This document shows, in pieces, positions 22,940 through 32,506 of a stretch of 64,000 nucleotides of DNA. The notes under the pieces are model-generated. The model worked only from the letters and a program-made list of their open reading frames with translations. It was not told the DNA's origin and did no database searches. Positions within the stretch are counted from its first letter, which is position 1, and each line of letters opens with the position of its first letter. Source of the stretch: Pholiota molesta (lineage: Eukaryota > Basidiomycota > Agaricomycetes > Agaricales > Strophariaceae); assembly GCA_014925825.1 (NCBI GenBank), contig JACGCK010000040.1, forward strand, positions 62,001-126,000, read 5' to 3'. The position numbers and the translations under genes were made by a program.

Positions 22940-24274
22940 TCAATCTTCACCTTCACCCTCGGAGTCTTCATCTTCGCCCTCGAAAAACTGTACTACGGAA
23001 GTTTCCAGGATAGGTTGCAAAACCCTCGACATTTCGTGAAAATCGGCAAGGAGATCTAGAGTGTTCAATTCTGAGACAGGCTCATCATGGAAACAGGCTT
23101 CATGGGTGAATTTGAAGGTGTGCTCCATCGTCTGGACCGACTTGGTATCAACATCCATTTCAAACCCAAATTCAGACCCATGAATATTTATCAAGCAAAT
23201 GCGAAAAGGCGTATCAACAGCTGCTCTCCACGCTGTAACACGGCGATCGAGTCCGACAGTGAGCCAGTCAAACTGGGGCTCGCGGTCAGGCCAGTGGGTG
23301 TGCCCAAGGGTGATTGAAGTGCAGCAAGCATCCGGAACGACAAGCTTGGGGAAGATATCGAACATGATGTTCCATTCGCATTCTGCGAGAAGTGTCAAGC
23401 TCTGGAGGTGGTCCAGGTGGACATCGGCCGTATTTTCGACGCGTCGATCACGATCTGATTCCCTTGGTAACAGATATACAATATCATCCAAAGGGCCGGA
23501 GTGGTAGGTCCAGCCCAAGCTAAGGACGCGAAGCTGCTTCATATCGCGGAGAACATGCAGCCATTTTCGTGACGAGATCTTGTCGCCTTGGAGTCCACCC
23601 AGCAATAAGTCGACGTGCAGCTCCGTAACGTCCTTCCAGAGTGTGAAATTAAAAGTAGACCGCAAGTATGCATCTTTGATCGCAAATTCCTTGAGACGTG
23701 GCGACTGTCCAGAGAACAGATTATCAGGAAGTACAAAGAGCCTGTTGTCGAGGTCGTCCGAGGTGTCGTCCGGTTCCGGATACCATACGTTGTATATCTG
23801 GAACGATTCGAGGTTGGGTGCAGGATGGGTAAGGGCATGGAAGAGTGGGTTTGTATTATCTGCGTCTATGCTTGCCCAAAGAGAGAAGACACCCCATCTC
23901 TGTATGAGCGTAAACACGTACACCCAGTTGGGCATCTCAAGAAGTCGCTTGTCATATGTTGTTATATCGACACATTCAGAGGTAGTGTCTGAAAGGATTG
24001 CCAGAGGTGTCTTCTTTGCCAGCCGAGCGAAATATCTTATGGAGCCGAGATCACTACTGTCCACGTCGATGGCGGCGGCCCAGACCCCCGGTTCGTTGAG
24101 CATGATGTACATCCACCTTTTGCAGACGAAAAGTACAGACGCAAGAATACTGATGTCTGTTTGTGGAGTGACACAAATCGCTTCTGGGTCGAAGCTGTAC
24201 GTCTCTACAGCCTTTTTGAGGATCATCGAGATAAGTTCGTTGGGCACGGAGTCGAATAGGGAGAGCGCTTCCAT
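22940..24274 (-). CDS. F-box-like protein
   Basis: A single uninterrupted exon of 444 residues. The N terminus (ALSLFDSVPNELISMILKKAVE, then VLFVCKRWMYIMLNEPGVW) matches the F-box-like motif of the large basidiomycete F-box family. These bind Skp1 and recruit substrates to an SCF ubiquitin ligase. The rest shows weak leucine-rich periodicity (LRVLSLGWT, LQSLTLLAECEWN, FPKLVVPDACCTSITLG), as expected for a substrate-binding region, and ends in an acidic tail. The ATG at 24274 is the first true ATG; the open frame extends only slightly further upstream. A decayed paralogue lies just upstream at 24.6-25.0 kb. Substrate unknown. Confidence 0.85.
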   Translation of the reverse strand: MEALSLFDSVPNELISMILKKAVETYSFDPEAICVTPQTDISILASVLFVCKRWMYIMLNEPGVWAAAIDVDSSDLGSIRYFARLAKKTPLAILSDTTSECVDITTYDKRLLEMPNWVYVFTLIQRWGVFSLWASIDADNTNPLFHALTHPAPNLESFQIYNVWYPEPDDTSDDLDNRLFVLPDNLFSGQSPRLKEFAIKDAYLRSTFNFTLWKDVTELHVDLLLGGLQGDKISSRKWLHVLRDMKQLRVLSLGWTYHSGPLDDIVYLLPRESDRDRRVENTADVHLDHLQSLTLLAECEWNIMFDIFPKLVVPDACCTSITLGHTHWPDREPQFDWLTVGLDRRVTAWRAAVDTPFRICLINIHGSEFGFEMDVDTKSVQTMEHTFKFTHEACFHDEPVSELNTLDLLADFHEMSRVLQPILETSVVQFFEGEDEDSEGEGED

Positions 24275-24606
24275 CGTAGATAGTATAATCAAAGCTGTAG
24301 CAGGTGGTCGATGGGGGGCGTCGAGCAGATCAAATGTGTTGGAGTATCTTCCACATAAAGTCTCAGTCTTCTTATAAACTTTGCAAAGAGTGCCACTTCA
24401 CCAACACTTCACACCAGCTGCCACCAAGGGCCCTCCAACCCCGCTGGTAATTTTAAGCACTCAAACCTATGTTCAGCTAGCGCTTGAGCAACCTCCATAC
24501 AGGGTCGTTATTTTATGTGCTTACTCCCGGCGAATTAGATGGAAAACGTCGAGTGCCCGGCTAAGCGCCCAAGCGCTCAAGAGTGGTCCAACACAAGCAC
24601 TTTGAA

Positions 24607-25029
24607 TTACCACAAATGGAAATTTCTGTTGCTTGTGGCTCTGATCTCCGGTATGATAGCGCTTTGAAGCGCTTTGATTTTTAGCTTGTTATTTTGTCTG
24701 TCCAGGCGGTGCCTGCTCAGCATATCTGTTGGACTATTTTCAAAGTCAAGTCTGTGAAAATTCATTCTCCTTGTTCCCAAGTCCATCTTTTCATAAGTAA
24801 AAAGGAAGCCAACTATGATAACTGAAGTAATGCAGGTATTCGGAACAATGAGCTTGGGAAAAATATCGCACATGATGTTGAAGCGCGAGTTTGCGAAGGT
24901 AGCCCGGATGGACGTTGGCGACCATTCCGAGGCTCTCATCGGGTTCCAAATCATCTGACAATAGATGTAGCAAATCGTCAAAGCAGGCCTTTCCGTTGCT
25001 CCAGGCCCGAATCTGAGATGCCGCAGCAC
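24607..25029 (-). pseudogene. F-box protein relic
   Basis: The segment FNIMCDIFPKLIVPNTCITS in this minus-strand frame mirrors WNIMFDIFPKLVVPDACCTS in the intact neighbour. The N-terminal F-box is missing, and flanking residues drift out of similarity within a few dozen codons. It looks like a truncated tandem paralogue. Confidence 0.65.
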
Positions 25030-25104
25030 TATATCATTCCGTCTTCGAGGAGGGAGGATTTGGCCTCCTTCGGAACGCAGCGAATCAATATAATTTTGTA
25101 GAGG

Positions 25105-25670
25105 AGAAAGGGTGAACGATGGAGAGAGAAAAGAGGGGGGAGGGAGGAGGCGAGCAGGCGCCGTCCAGCAGGAGCGGCCGCTTCTGCGCCCATCTATCCT
25201 TCTATGACGAGACCACAGATCGCGAGCCAGAGGTCGACGTAGGCTACGGACTCGAGTTCCTTAGCTGGTGGGATGACATGCACGGACGCGGGGGCCGACA
25301 CAGAGTGTACACCCATCAGGATAGATGGGAAAGTACAATGCACGGTGCGCGCGCCCGCACAAACCGCAGGATCTCTGAGCCGGTAGGCGTCGGCGACGAG
25401 TGGGCATCTGGTGATGTGGGCTGGGATGTGGGATGTCCGGATGGGATGGGCATGCGGATTGGGGTATGGGAATGCACTGGAAACATCGTTGAGTCGCATG
25501 ATGATTAGGCCGATGGGTAGCGGTACACGGCGTTGGTGGTGGCGAGTGAGCTGAATCTACTGAGAGATATCAGTCGGATGATGATCGAGAAGGGACTAGG
25601 GTTGTCGTTCGATAACATACCAGGCTCATGGTTGAAGAAATGGAAACGAGTCGGCACTGGCGGTCTGCGA
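25105..25670 (-). repeat. R-family repeat, partial copy, minus orientation
   Basis: Carries the reverse complement of the R signature (CCGCAGGATCTCTGAGCCG, near 25365) and of the CGCCTGCTGGACGGCGCCTG block (25150). It also has the outer block TATCAGTCGGATGATGATCG (25568) that recurs, reversed, near 37700. Confidence 0.7.
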
Positions 25671-26091
25671 TAATCAACTGCTGCACAAAATCATAAGAAC
25701 CGATGGACCCAGAGAATAGAGAGCATTGGAACAGCAGACAGGCATAGGAGAACGCAACGAAAAGGGGAATACCAGGAGGCCACTCAGAAATTAGAATCGA
25801 CGCCAAGTTGACGTCAAGCAACAAAAGCAACGTTGATCTCACAAGCAACCCGCAACTTGCCGGCCCGGCACGAAGACCTCCGTCACTCACCTTGTCTCTT
25901 TGCGCTCGCATACGGTGGCAGCTTTGACGCATGGGCCAAAGAGACCACAAATGTGGCACGAAAGGCCTCGCGCGAAAACACATAAAAAGGGAGATAGCCA
26001 AAATGGTCCACATAACTATCACCTTTTCCGCACAGCAGTGCCACGACTCCCGCTTAGATTCGCCTCAGAGAAGACGAGGACGAAAATACCC

Positions 26092-27041
26092 ATGGACAAA
26101 GAAGCCATTGAAGACGCGCTTAATGCGACCGTCAATATCTTGTATTGGGAGGTACGCTTTCTGTCCAATCTGATCTACGCCCTTCATCGATTCGATGCTT
26201 TTTCACATCTTAGGTGGGCTCCGATCGCCACGAATGCATCCAGATCTCCTGCCCGACATTCCCCTACTTCGCCCTCTCCGAATGCCCCTCGAACGTCCAA
26301 ATTATACTCGGTGTCTACCACGACAGCGAAAAGCTCATCGAGACGTTCGACCCCGCGCACGCGAAGTGGGTCACACACGAGGCCTGGATGCCGCGCGATC
26401 TCGCTCAGTGCCCGTACGTGCTCTACCGCGACCGCCTCCCGGGCGTACCAGAAAATCCGCCCGGTGATATGGAAGTCGAGGTCAACGCCCTCCTCGAACG
26501 TGTGAAACACACGCGCAAGCGCCTCCGCAGCCCACGATCCACCAACGCGCTCCCCAACCCCGGACCGAGTAAACGACAAAAAGTACCCTCCACCGACACG
26601 CCCGCCACTCAAACGCGCGACGTGCCCGAGGCTCACAGCCCGACCGCTCTCGCAGCGGTCCCAAGCTCCGCCCACGCCAGATGGCCGCTCAAATACGTTG
26701 TCGCCATGGCCACTGGGTTCCACAGGATGTCCAGCGCATCCGGTACCCTGCGCCAGCGGTTCGAGGCCGCGTTCAACTTGCCGTTCCCCTCGAAAGCGAC
26801 GTACCACGACAACATCAATATCTGGAACGCCGCGCATGAAGAGCTGAAGGGCGACTACGTGGAAGCTGGGTACTCCGACGACGGACTGTGGAAGAACTTC
26901 CGGAGAGATGCAATCATGGCCCGATGTGCTGAGGGGAAAGTCTCCGGGCGCCCAGCGGCATTAAACGGGAGCAGCAAGACAGAGATACCAGAATTGAAGA
27001 GCGTGAAGCGCGAAGTAGAGGTCATATATGTGTTGGATTGA
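26092..27041 (+). CDS. hypothetical protein, A family (intact member)
   Basis: Two exons, 26092-26151 and 26214-27041, give 295 residues; the 62-nt intron falls between codons. I do not recognise the family. It opens MDKEAIEDALNATVNILYWE, followed by a Cys-containing globular-looking region (HECIQISCPTFPYFALSECP, ETFDPAHAKWVTHEAWMPRD, CPYVLYRDRLPG), then a basic, Pro-rich stretch with likely nuclear signals (TRKRLRSPRS, PSKRQK). The C terminus carries YVVAMATGFHRM and WNAAHEELKGDY..GYSDDGLWKNFRRD. No signal peptide or membrane span is seen. A decayed duplicate lies 2.6 kb downstream in the same orientation and a fragment at 43.3 kb, so the family is recently duplicated. The proximal 190 bases upstream are also shared with the duplicate. 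Confidence 0.75.
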
Positions 27042-27329
27042 ATACGTGAACACCCATACTATCGTATTCACTCTTACAATTTGACACGTCTGAATCTATA
27101 CCATGTTCATCATATAAGCTGGTAATTGAACAGATAGGCTAGAACGCGCACCCCCACCGCTGAACGTTTTCGAGAGCCAAAACCCTAAGATCGCCGGAAA
27201 GGTTCCGGTGAGAGGTTCCAGTACGCGATCTGAGCGACGAGCCAAGTACCGAGAACGCCAACGGGCTGGGTTCAAAGTGGAGGTCCACCTTCTACGTGAA
27301 ATTTGCATCGAAGTCGGGGCTCGCCGCAG

Positions 27330-28170
27330 CCGCAAGGCCATCAGCGCCGTGCGATGCTCCTCAAACCATGCAGCCCCAGCACCACAATACCAAATTCATG
27401 CATTTAGGGGAGTGCGTACCATATGTGAGGTAGCGATGCGAATCTTCGAAGTGATTAGTCGATCTGATATGTCGATGGTTGGAACGAAGAGGTGGAATAG
27501 AGAAGCAAGGCCACAGGGAAGTACACTTGAGCCGGTACAGTTCTGAGGTCGTGTAACGCATCATAGGTTGCTTGAGCGGCAGTGTTCCGGCGTGTAGATC
27601 GACAGGAGCTCTGCGACAGGCAGGCTATTGAACTTGGACGCGTTGTTTCGACGTTGACATCGATCAAAGATGTTGCTTAGCTGCGTGGGTAGTAAAGCTC
27701 TGCTAAAACAACTGCTGAACTTGGGCTCAAAACCGAAATGCAGATACAGCTTTCTTGGAGGATGGAGCGGAGGTCAGAGAGAGTCCATGGGTAAGGAAAT
27801 GTGCTGTGCTCACCTCATGCCAAGTTCCCCACCACAAGTCCCGTTCGTCGACGTCTACCGCAAAGCACGCGAAACAATGTTTCCATGCCGATGTTGCTGT
27901 GGTGTACTTGAAAAGGATACTTAGTCCATATCAATGGGAGAGACTGAGCAGTGAGCATTGTACGTTGTGACGACAATGATAGGAATCGAAAGACTCCACA
28001 CATCGATTCCAAATCGATTCAGTGTGGGCAGTGCATAGGTGCGCGTCACATACATATAGGGCAGGCAGGATGGATGCCGCGCTTGAGAGTGGATATGAGC
28101 TACGCAGACACGCAATTCGCAAAGAGAAACATGAGCTGGCAGCTGAATATGGTTCCAATGGCTGGGTTGC
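27330..28170 (-). pseudogene. B-family relic (paralogue of the 56.5-kb segment)
   Basis: On the minus strand this region matches 56.5-57.0 kb over two introns and the following exon. Common features are an intron opening GTACACCACAG near 27923, the short exon ending LWWGTWHE before GTGAGC (about 27815), an ATCGATGTCAACGTC block near 27660, the GCCTGTCGCAGAGCTCCTG block near 27615, and a CACATATGGTACGCAC block near 27425. Stops and indels break the frame here. It is convergent with the A-family gene, and the A-B pair is repeated at 28.7-30.0 kb. Confidence 0.5.
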
Positions 28171-28684
28171 GTTCAAGAGCGTTCAAGCAACGTTCAAGTT
28201 GCGGTGACTGCAAGGTGACTGAGCGAAGGAGTTGAAGTTTGGCTTTGATTGTATCGGAGGCGGCCCGCCGCCACAGCCGACGCCATCAGGGTCCTTGTTC
28301 GGGCGGCTAATTCCAGCGCCCGCTGAAGCGCTTTCTAGACCTGCGTGAGGCTCGCCTTTATGGCAATACACGATACTCTCAGGGTGTTTGCACCGTTCAC
28401 AAGGAAAGGTCCAGCACCGTCGACACATCCTGCGACTTGCTGGCCCTGCGTAAGGACTGGACCAAACTGGCACTCACCCTCTGCGCGCGGATGTGATGGC
28501 AGCTATGACGCATGCGCCAGAGCTGCCGCAAAAGTGGCGCGAAGAGCCGCCACAGCGAACTGTGACAGAAACCGTACAAAAGGGCGATCGCCTCAATCGT
28601 CGATACACGTCTCCCCTCTTCCGCGTAACCCCCACCGCCCAGATTTCATTCATCCCAGCGCAACCCCGCACACCGCGAACAGCC

Positions 28685-29628
28685 ATGGACAAAGACGCCA
28701 TGGAGAACGCGCTCAGAGCAACCGTCAACATCCTCTATTGGGAGGTACGCCTTCCCCATCTCTACTCAGCCCATCTCGCCCATCACCAACGCCCTCCTTC
28801 CCGTTGTTGTTGTACGCCCAGGCGCCGACCACCACGAGTGCATCCAGCTCGCCTGCGCGACGTTCCCCTACTTCGCGCTTGCCGAGTGCGCCCCGTACGT
28901 GCAGATCATCCTCGGCGTGCACGGCGAGCGCGACAAGCTCATCGAGACGTTCGACCCCGCGCACGCGAAGTGGGTCACGCACGAGGCGTGGATGCCGCGC
29001 GATCTCGCAGCGTGCCCGTACGTGCTCTACCGCGACCGCTCCCGCTGGGGCCTCGCAGATGATGTTCCAGATGACATGGACGTCGAGGTCAACGCCCTCC
29101 TCGAACGCGTGAAAAACACGCGCAAGCGCCTCCGCAGCCCACGGTCCAGCGACGCGCTTCCCGACCCCGGACCGCGTAAACGACAGAAGGTGCCTCTGCT
29201 AAGGATCGAGGCATCCAATGAAACCCCTTCCATTATTCAGACGCGCGCCGCGCCGGAACCACAAAACCCAGCCTCTCTCGCAGCGGCTCCGAGCTCAGCC
29301 CACGCCAGATGGCCCTCAAATACGTCGTCGCCATGGCCGCTGGGTTCCACACCATGGCCAGCGCGCCCGGCACCCGGCGTTGCGAGCAATTCGAGGCCGC
29401 CTTCAGGTTGCCGTTCCCCCTACCGCGACCTACCACGACAACGTCAAGATCTGGAACGCCGCGCATCAAGAGCTGAAGGAGAAGTATATGCGTGCTGGGT
29501 ATTCCGACGCCGGATTGTGGAAGCACTTCCGCAGGGAAGTCATAGCCCGATGTGTTGATGGGAAGGTCTCTGGTAGACGCCGAACGACGTTGAGTGGGGG
29601 TGGGAAGCAGGATGTGGCAGAGGTGTAG
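28685..29628 (+). pseudogene. A-family paralogue with frameshifts
   Basis: Nearly the same protein as at 26.1 kb: exon 1 (28685-28744) reads MDKDAMENALRATVNILYWE, and exon 2 contains HHECIQLACATFPYFALAEC, AKWVTHEAWMPRDLAACPYV and TRKRLRSPRSSDALPDPGP. Three lesions are visible by comparison. About 4 bases are lost at the exon 2 acceptor (near 28832). One base is lost in the codon after ARWP (near 29312; CCCTCAAA against CCGCTCAAA). Another indel follows PFP (near 29422). The C-terminal similarity (WNAAHQELKEKYMRAGYSD) therefore lies in a different frame. It is probably non-functional. Confidence 0.75.
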
Positions 29629-29879
29629 AGGTAGTTCGTGTTTTGGATTAAATTTCACAAAGCTTTGTAGATACATATTATCGAATTCAATATCATTACA
29701 CGTTGACGCTTAAGATAATTGCGCTGTAGGTTAAAGTCAGTCAAGAATTAGCCTGTTCGACATAAACTGATATGAAGTTTGAGAGGGGATCCGTACGTAC
29801 ATGATTCTCCTTCAGCTGACGTGCGGATGAATTGGCTGAAGAAGCAGGATGATGATCGAGCCTATACGAGTTTGAGGCT

Positions 29880-30035
29880 GTGTGAAGCATCACAGGTAAC
29901 TGGAGACTAAGTATGTAGCAGTGTTCCGGCGTGTAAAATTCCAGGGACTCACAAGAAAAGAGTCAATAAGTAGTTGTGAAAGAGTTGGGCCCAGGACGCA
30001 GGAGCTCTGCGACAGGCAGGCCATTGAACTCGAAC
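29880..30035 (-). pseudogene. B-family fragment
   Basis: Blocks GCAGTGTTCCGGCGTGTA (29921) and AGGAGCTCTGCGACAGGCAG (29999) match those at 27574 and 27604. They are in the same order and orientation relative to the A-family copy, so the A-B pair was duplicated together and B then decayed. Confidence 0.5.
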
Positions 30036-30039
30036 TCGA

Positions 30040-30800
30040 ACGTGCGGTCAGTCAAAAATTAGCTTGTTCGACATAAACTAAGATGAATGTTTGAGAGGCC
30101 ACGTCGTCGCCTCTACGAAGAGGCAAAGCCCTGTCCGCCTGTTTAGTCCAGCAACGCGGCTGTGGGGCGACAGTGACGCGACCCATAGCCCACACGCGCT
30201 TGACGGCATATGCGGTTGCATTGCCTCTTCGAACGAAGCATCGCTGACCAGCGAATAGCGATAGGCGAGCAGGCGCCGTCCAGCAGGAGCGGCGCTCACG
30301 CAGGCTCATCACTCCATCTGCTATCTCCTACCGCGAAGCACCTGTTGGCTGTCCAGCACGCGGCGCCGCCTCTCTCCAGGCCGAACGTCTCTGCGTCCAT
30401 CTATCCTTCTCTGCCGGACCACGGATCTCGAACCAGAAATCGACGCAGGCTACGGACTCGAGTTCCTTAGCTGGTGGGACGACATGCACGGACGCGCGGG
30501 CTGACGCAGAGTGTACACCCATCAGCATGTATGGATGGGAAGGTACAATGCGCGCTGCACGCGCCCGCACAAACCGCAGGATCTCCGAGCCGGTAGGCGG
30601 CGGCGACGCGTGGGAGCAGGACGTGGCCGAGAATTTTGGAATGCGGACGGGGACAAGGAGACGCACCGGAAACGTCTTCGTCCATCATGGCGTTGTTATG
30701 TGCTGGGTGGTGGGTAGGGAGCCGTTCTACGCCTTATTGGTGTGGGCGAATGAGCTGGACGTACTGTGGAATATTGATCGGATGAGGATCGAGACGCATG
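30040..30800 (-). repeat. R-family repeat, minus orientation, 3' part (interrupted by retrotransposon)
   Basis: Reverse complement of R blocks: CAGCAGGAGCGGC (30281), CGCACAAACCGCAGGATCTC (30567) and a CATCATGGCGTTG block. It continues on the far side of the retrotransposon at 36650-37350, where the remaining blocks follow in the same minus orientation, so the LTR element split one R copy. Confidence 0.75.
30796..30800. repeat. target-site duplication, left
   Basis: GCATG immediately flanks the left LTR and is repeated directly after the right LTR at 36650-36654. Confidence 0.85.
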
Positions 30801-30943
30801 TGTTACGGTCAGGGACTTGGCGAGGACGTGAATAACGAGTTAAGATGCGCGTTGTTTCGACGAGACGTACAAGTGAGCTACGTACGGACTAAGTAAGCTA
30901 GGTGAGACAAAACACATGACTAACTACGGACTTGATCATAACA
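30801..30943 (-). repeat. LTR (3' LTR in element sense)
   Basis: 143 bp, TG..CA ends, identical base for base to the LTR at 36507-36649. Short for a gypsy LTR but similar to other fungal chromoviruses. Confidence 0.95.
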
Positions 30944-30957
30944 TCATCTCCCTTTTT
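30944..30957 (-). other. polypurine tract of the retrotransposon
   Basis: In element sense the 14 bases directly before the 3' LTR read AAAAAGGGAGATGA, an all-purine run apart from the T. It is the expected plus-strand primer site. The pol stop codon TAA overlaps its first bases. Confidence 0.75.
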
Positions 30958-32506
30958 ACGAGGGAGTGTAACGAGTGGGAGGTTTGGAAACACGACCAGA
31001 AAGTAAAGTAGTGGAAGTGGGAGGAACGTAATTAGAACGAAGATTTTGTGAAAATAATGGGGGAGAAATAGGACGAATAGGATGAAATACAGAAGCAGAA
31101 GACACACCAAGATTACTATCTACGAGTGACCGTTCAGCAGAAAGTGACCGTTGGGGTAACAGAGACCGTGTGGGAACCGAGGGACCAGGGACATTGTGGG
31201 GCAATGGAGCGGATGGGGCATGGACGGAGGACGGGGACGGCGGAGCGGGCGCGGGAGCGACGGACGACGGAGGCTGTGAGGGATCAGAAATATTAGTATC
31301 GAAGGGAAATTGTTGTTGAAGAATTAAAGGATGAGGCCGTGGTGCACGAGGGTGATGACGGTGGAATTTTTCTATAAGTTCATTAGAAGAAGAAGGAATG
31401 TCGGAGAGGGGAACCCAGGAGTTTTCGGCGTCGGGTAAGCTGAACCAATGTACGAGGTATTCGTAACGATGGCCGGTTTTACGAGAGTCGAGGATGTTAG
31501 AAATGGATAAGGCGGGGTCGGAAATAGAGAAAGGCTCGGGATCGGAATGGGAATGGAATTCGGAGGGGTCATTATAGGGTTCGAGGAGAGAGGTGTGGAA
31601 GACGGGGTGGAGACGAGAGAGATAGGAGGGAAGACGAAGAAGATAGGATTGCTTGCCGACTTCTCGAACAATTGGATAAGGTCCAAGGCGGCGGTGATCA
31701 AGCTTGAGAGAGGGACGGGTGGTACGGATGTTACGACGTAGGAGCCAGACTAGTTGGTCGGGTTGGTAGTGAGGGGAGGAGAGAGCATGTTCGTTGAAAT
31801 ATTTTTGTTGTTTTTCTTGCGAATACGTGAGTTCGGCACGAAGTTCTTGGTGAATGACGTCTAGGCGTTCAGTGAGATCGGAGGCGGCTGGGACTGATAC
31901 GTTTTCGGAGAGTTTGGGAGAGAAAGTGGGATGGAAACCGTAGTTGGCGAAGAAAGGAGATTGTTTGGTGGAGGCGTTATCGCTGTTGTTGAATACAAAC
32001 TCGGCGAGAGGAAGGTAGTCAACCCAGTCGTCTTGCTGGTAAGACGAGTACGCGCGCAGATAGGTCTCAAGAGTCTGGTTGGTACGTTCCGTGAGACCAT
32101 CTGAGCGCGGGTGGAAAGCTGTAGAAGTTCGTGACTCAATGTCGAGACGCTTTGTTAGTTCTTTCCAAAAATTCGAAACAAAGAGAGCACCACGGTCAGA
32201 AATAATAGAATCAGGAAGACCGTGGTAGCGAAAAATGCGGTCGATGAAGATCCACGCAAGGTCGAAAGCAGTCATAGACTCGTTGCACGGAATGAAATGT
32301 GCAGCGCGAGTTAAACGATCACAAATGACAAAAATTGAATCATACCCATGGGACTTCGGAAGCTTGACGATGAAGTCCATTGATAGCGATTTCCAAGGAC
32401 GGTTGGGAATGTCGAGAGGTTGGAGAAGGCCATAGGGTTTATGACGTGGTATCTTGGTACGACAGCACGTATCGCACGCCGAGACGTAACGACGCACGTA
32501 TCGCAC
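30956..32506 (-). pseudogene. retrotransposon pol, integrase-chromodomain part (out of frame with upstream pol)
   Basis: An open frame of ~516 codons. It begins with the last half of the integrase zinc motif (CDTC) and carries the DDE core: SMDFIVKLP, SDRGALFVSNFW with the second Asp, and FHPRSDGLTERTNQTLE with the Glu. A GPYPIVREV..SYLLRLP region follows. A C-terminal chromodomain (ISNILDSRKTGHRYEYLVHW, then ENSWVPLSDI) is expected to direct integration through histone binding. After it come ~100 Ser/Pro-rich residues. It is separated from the RT part of pol by the frameshift at the 29-bp duplication, so it cannot be made as part of the polyprotein without another shift. Confidence 0.9.
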
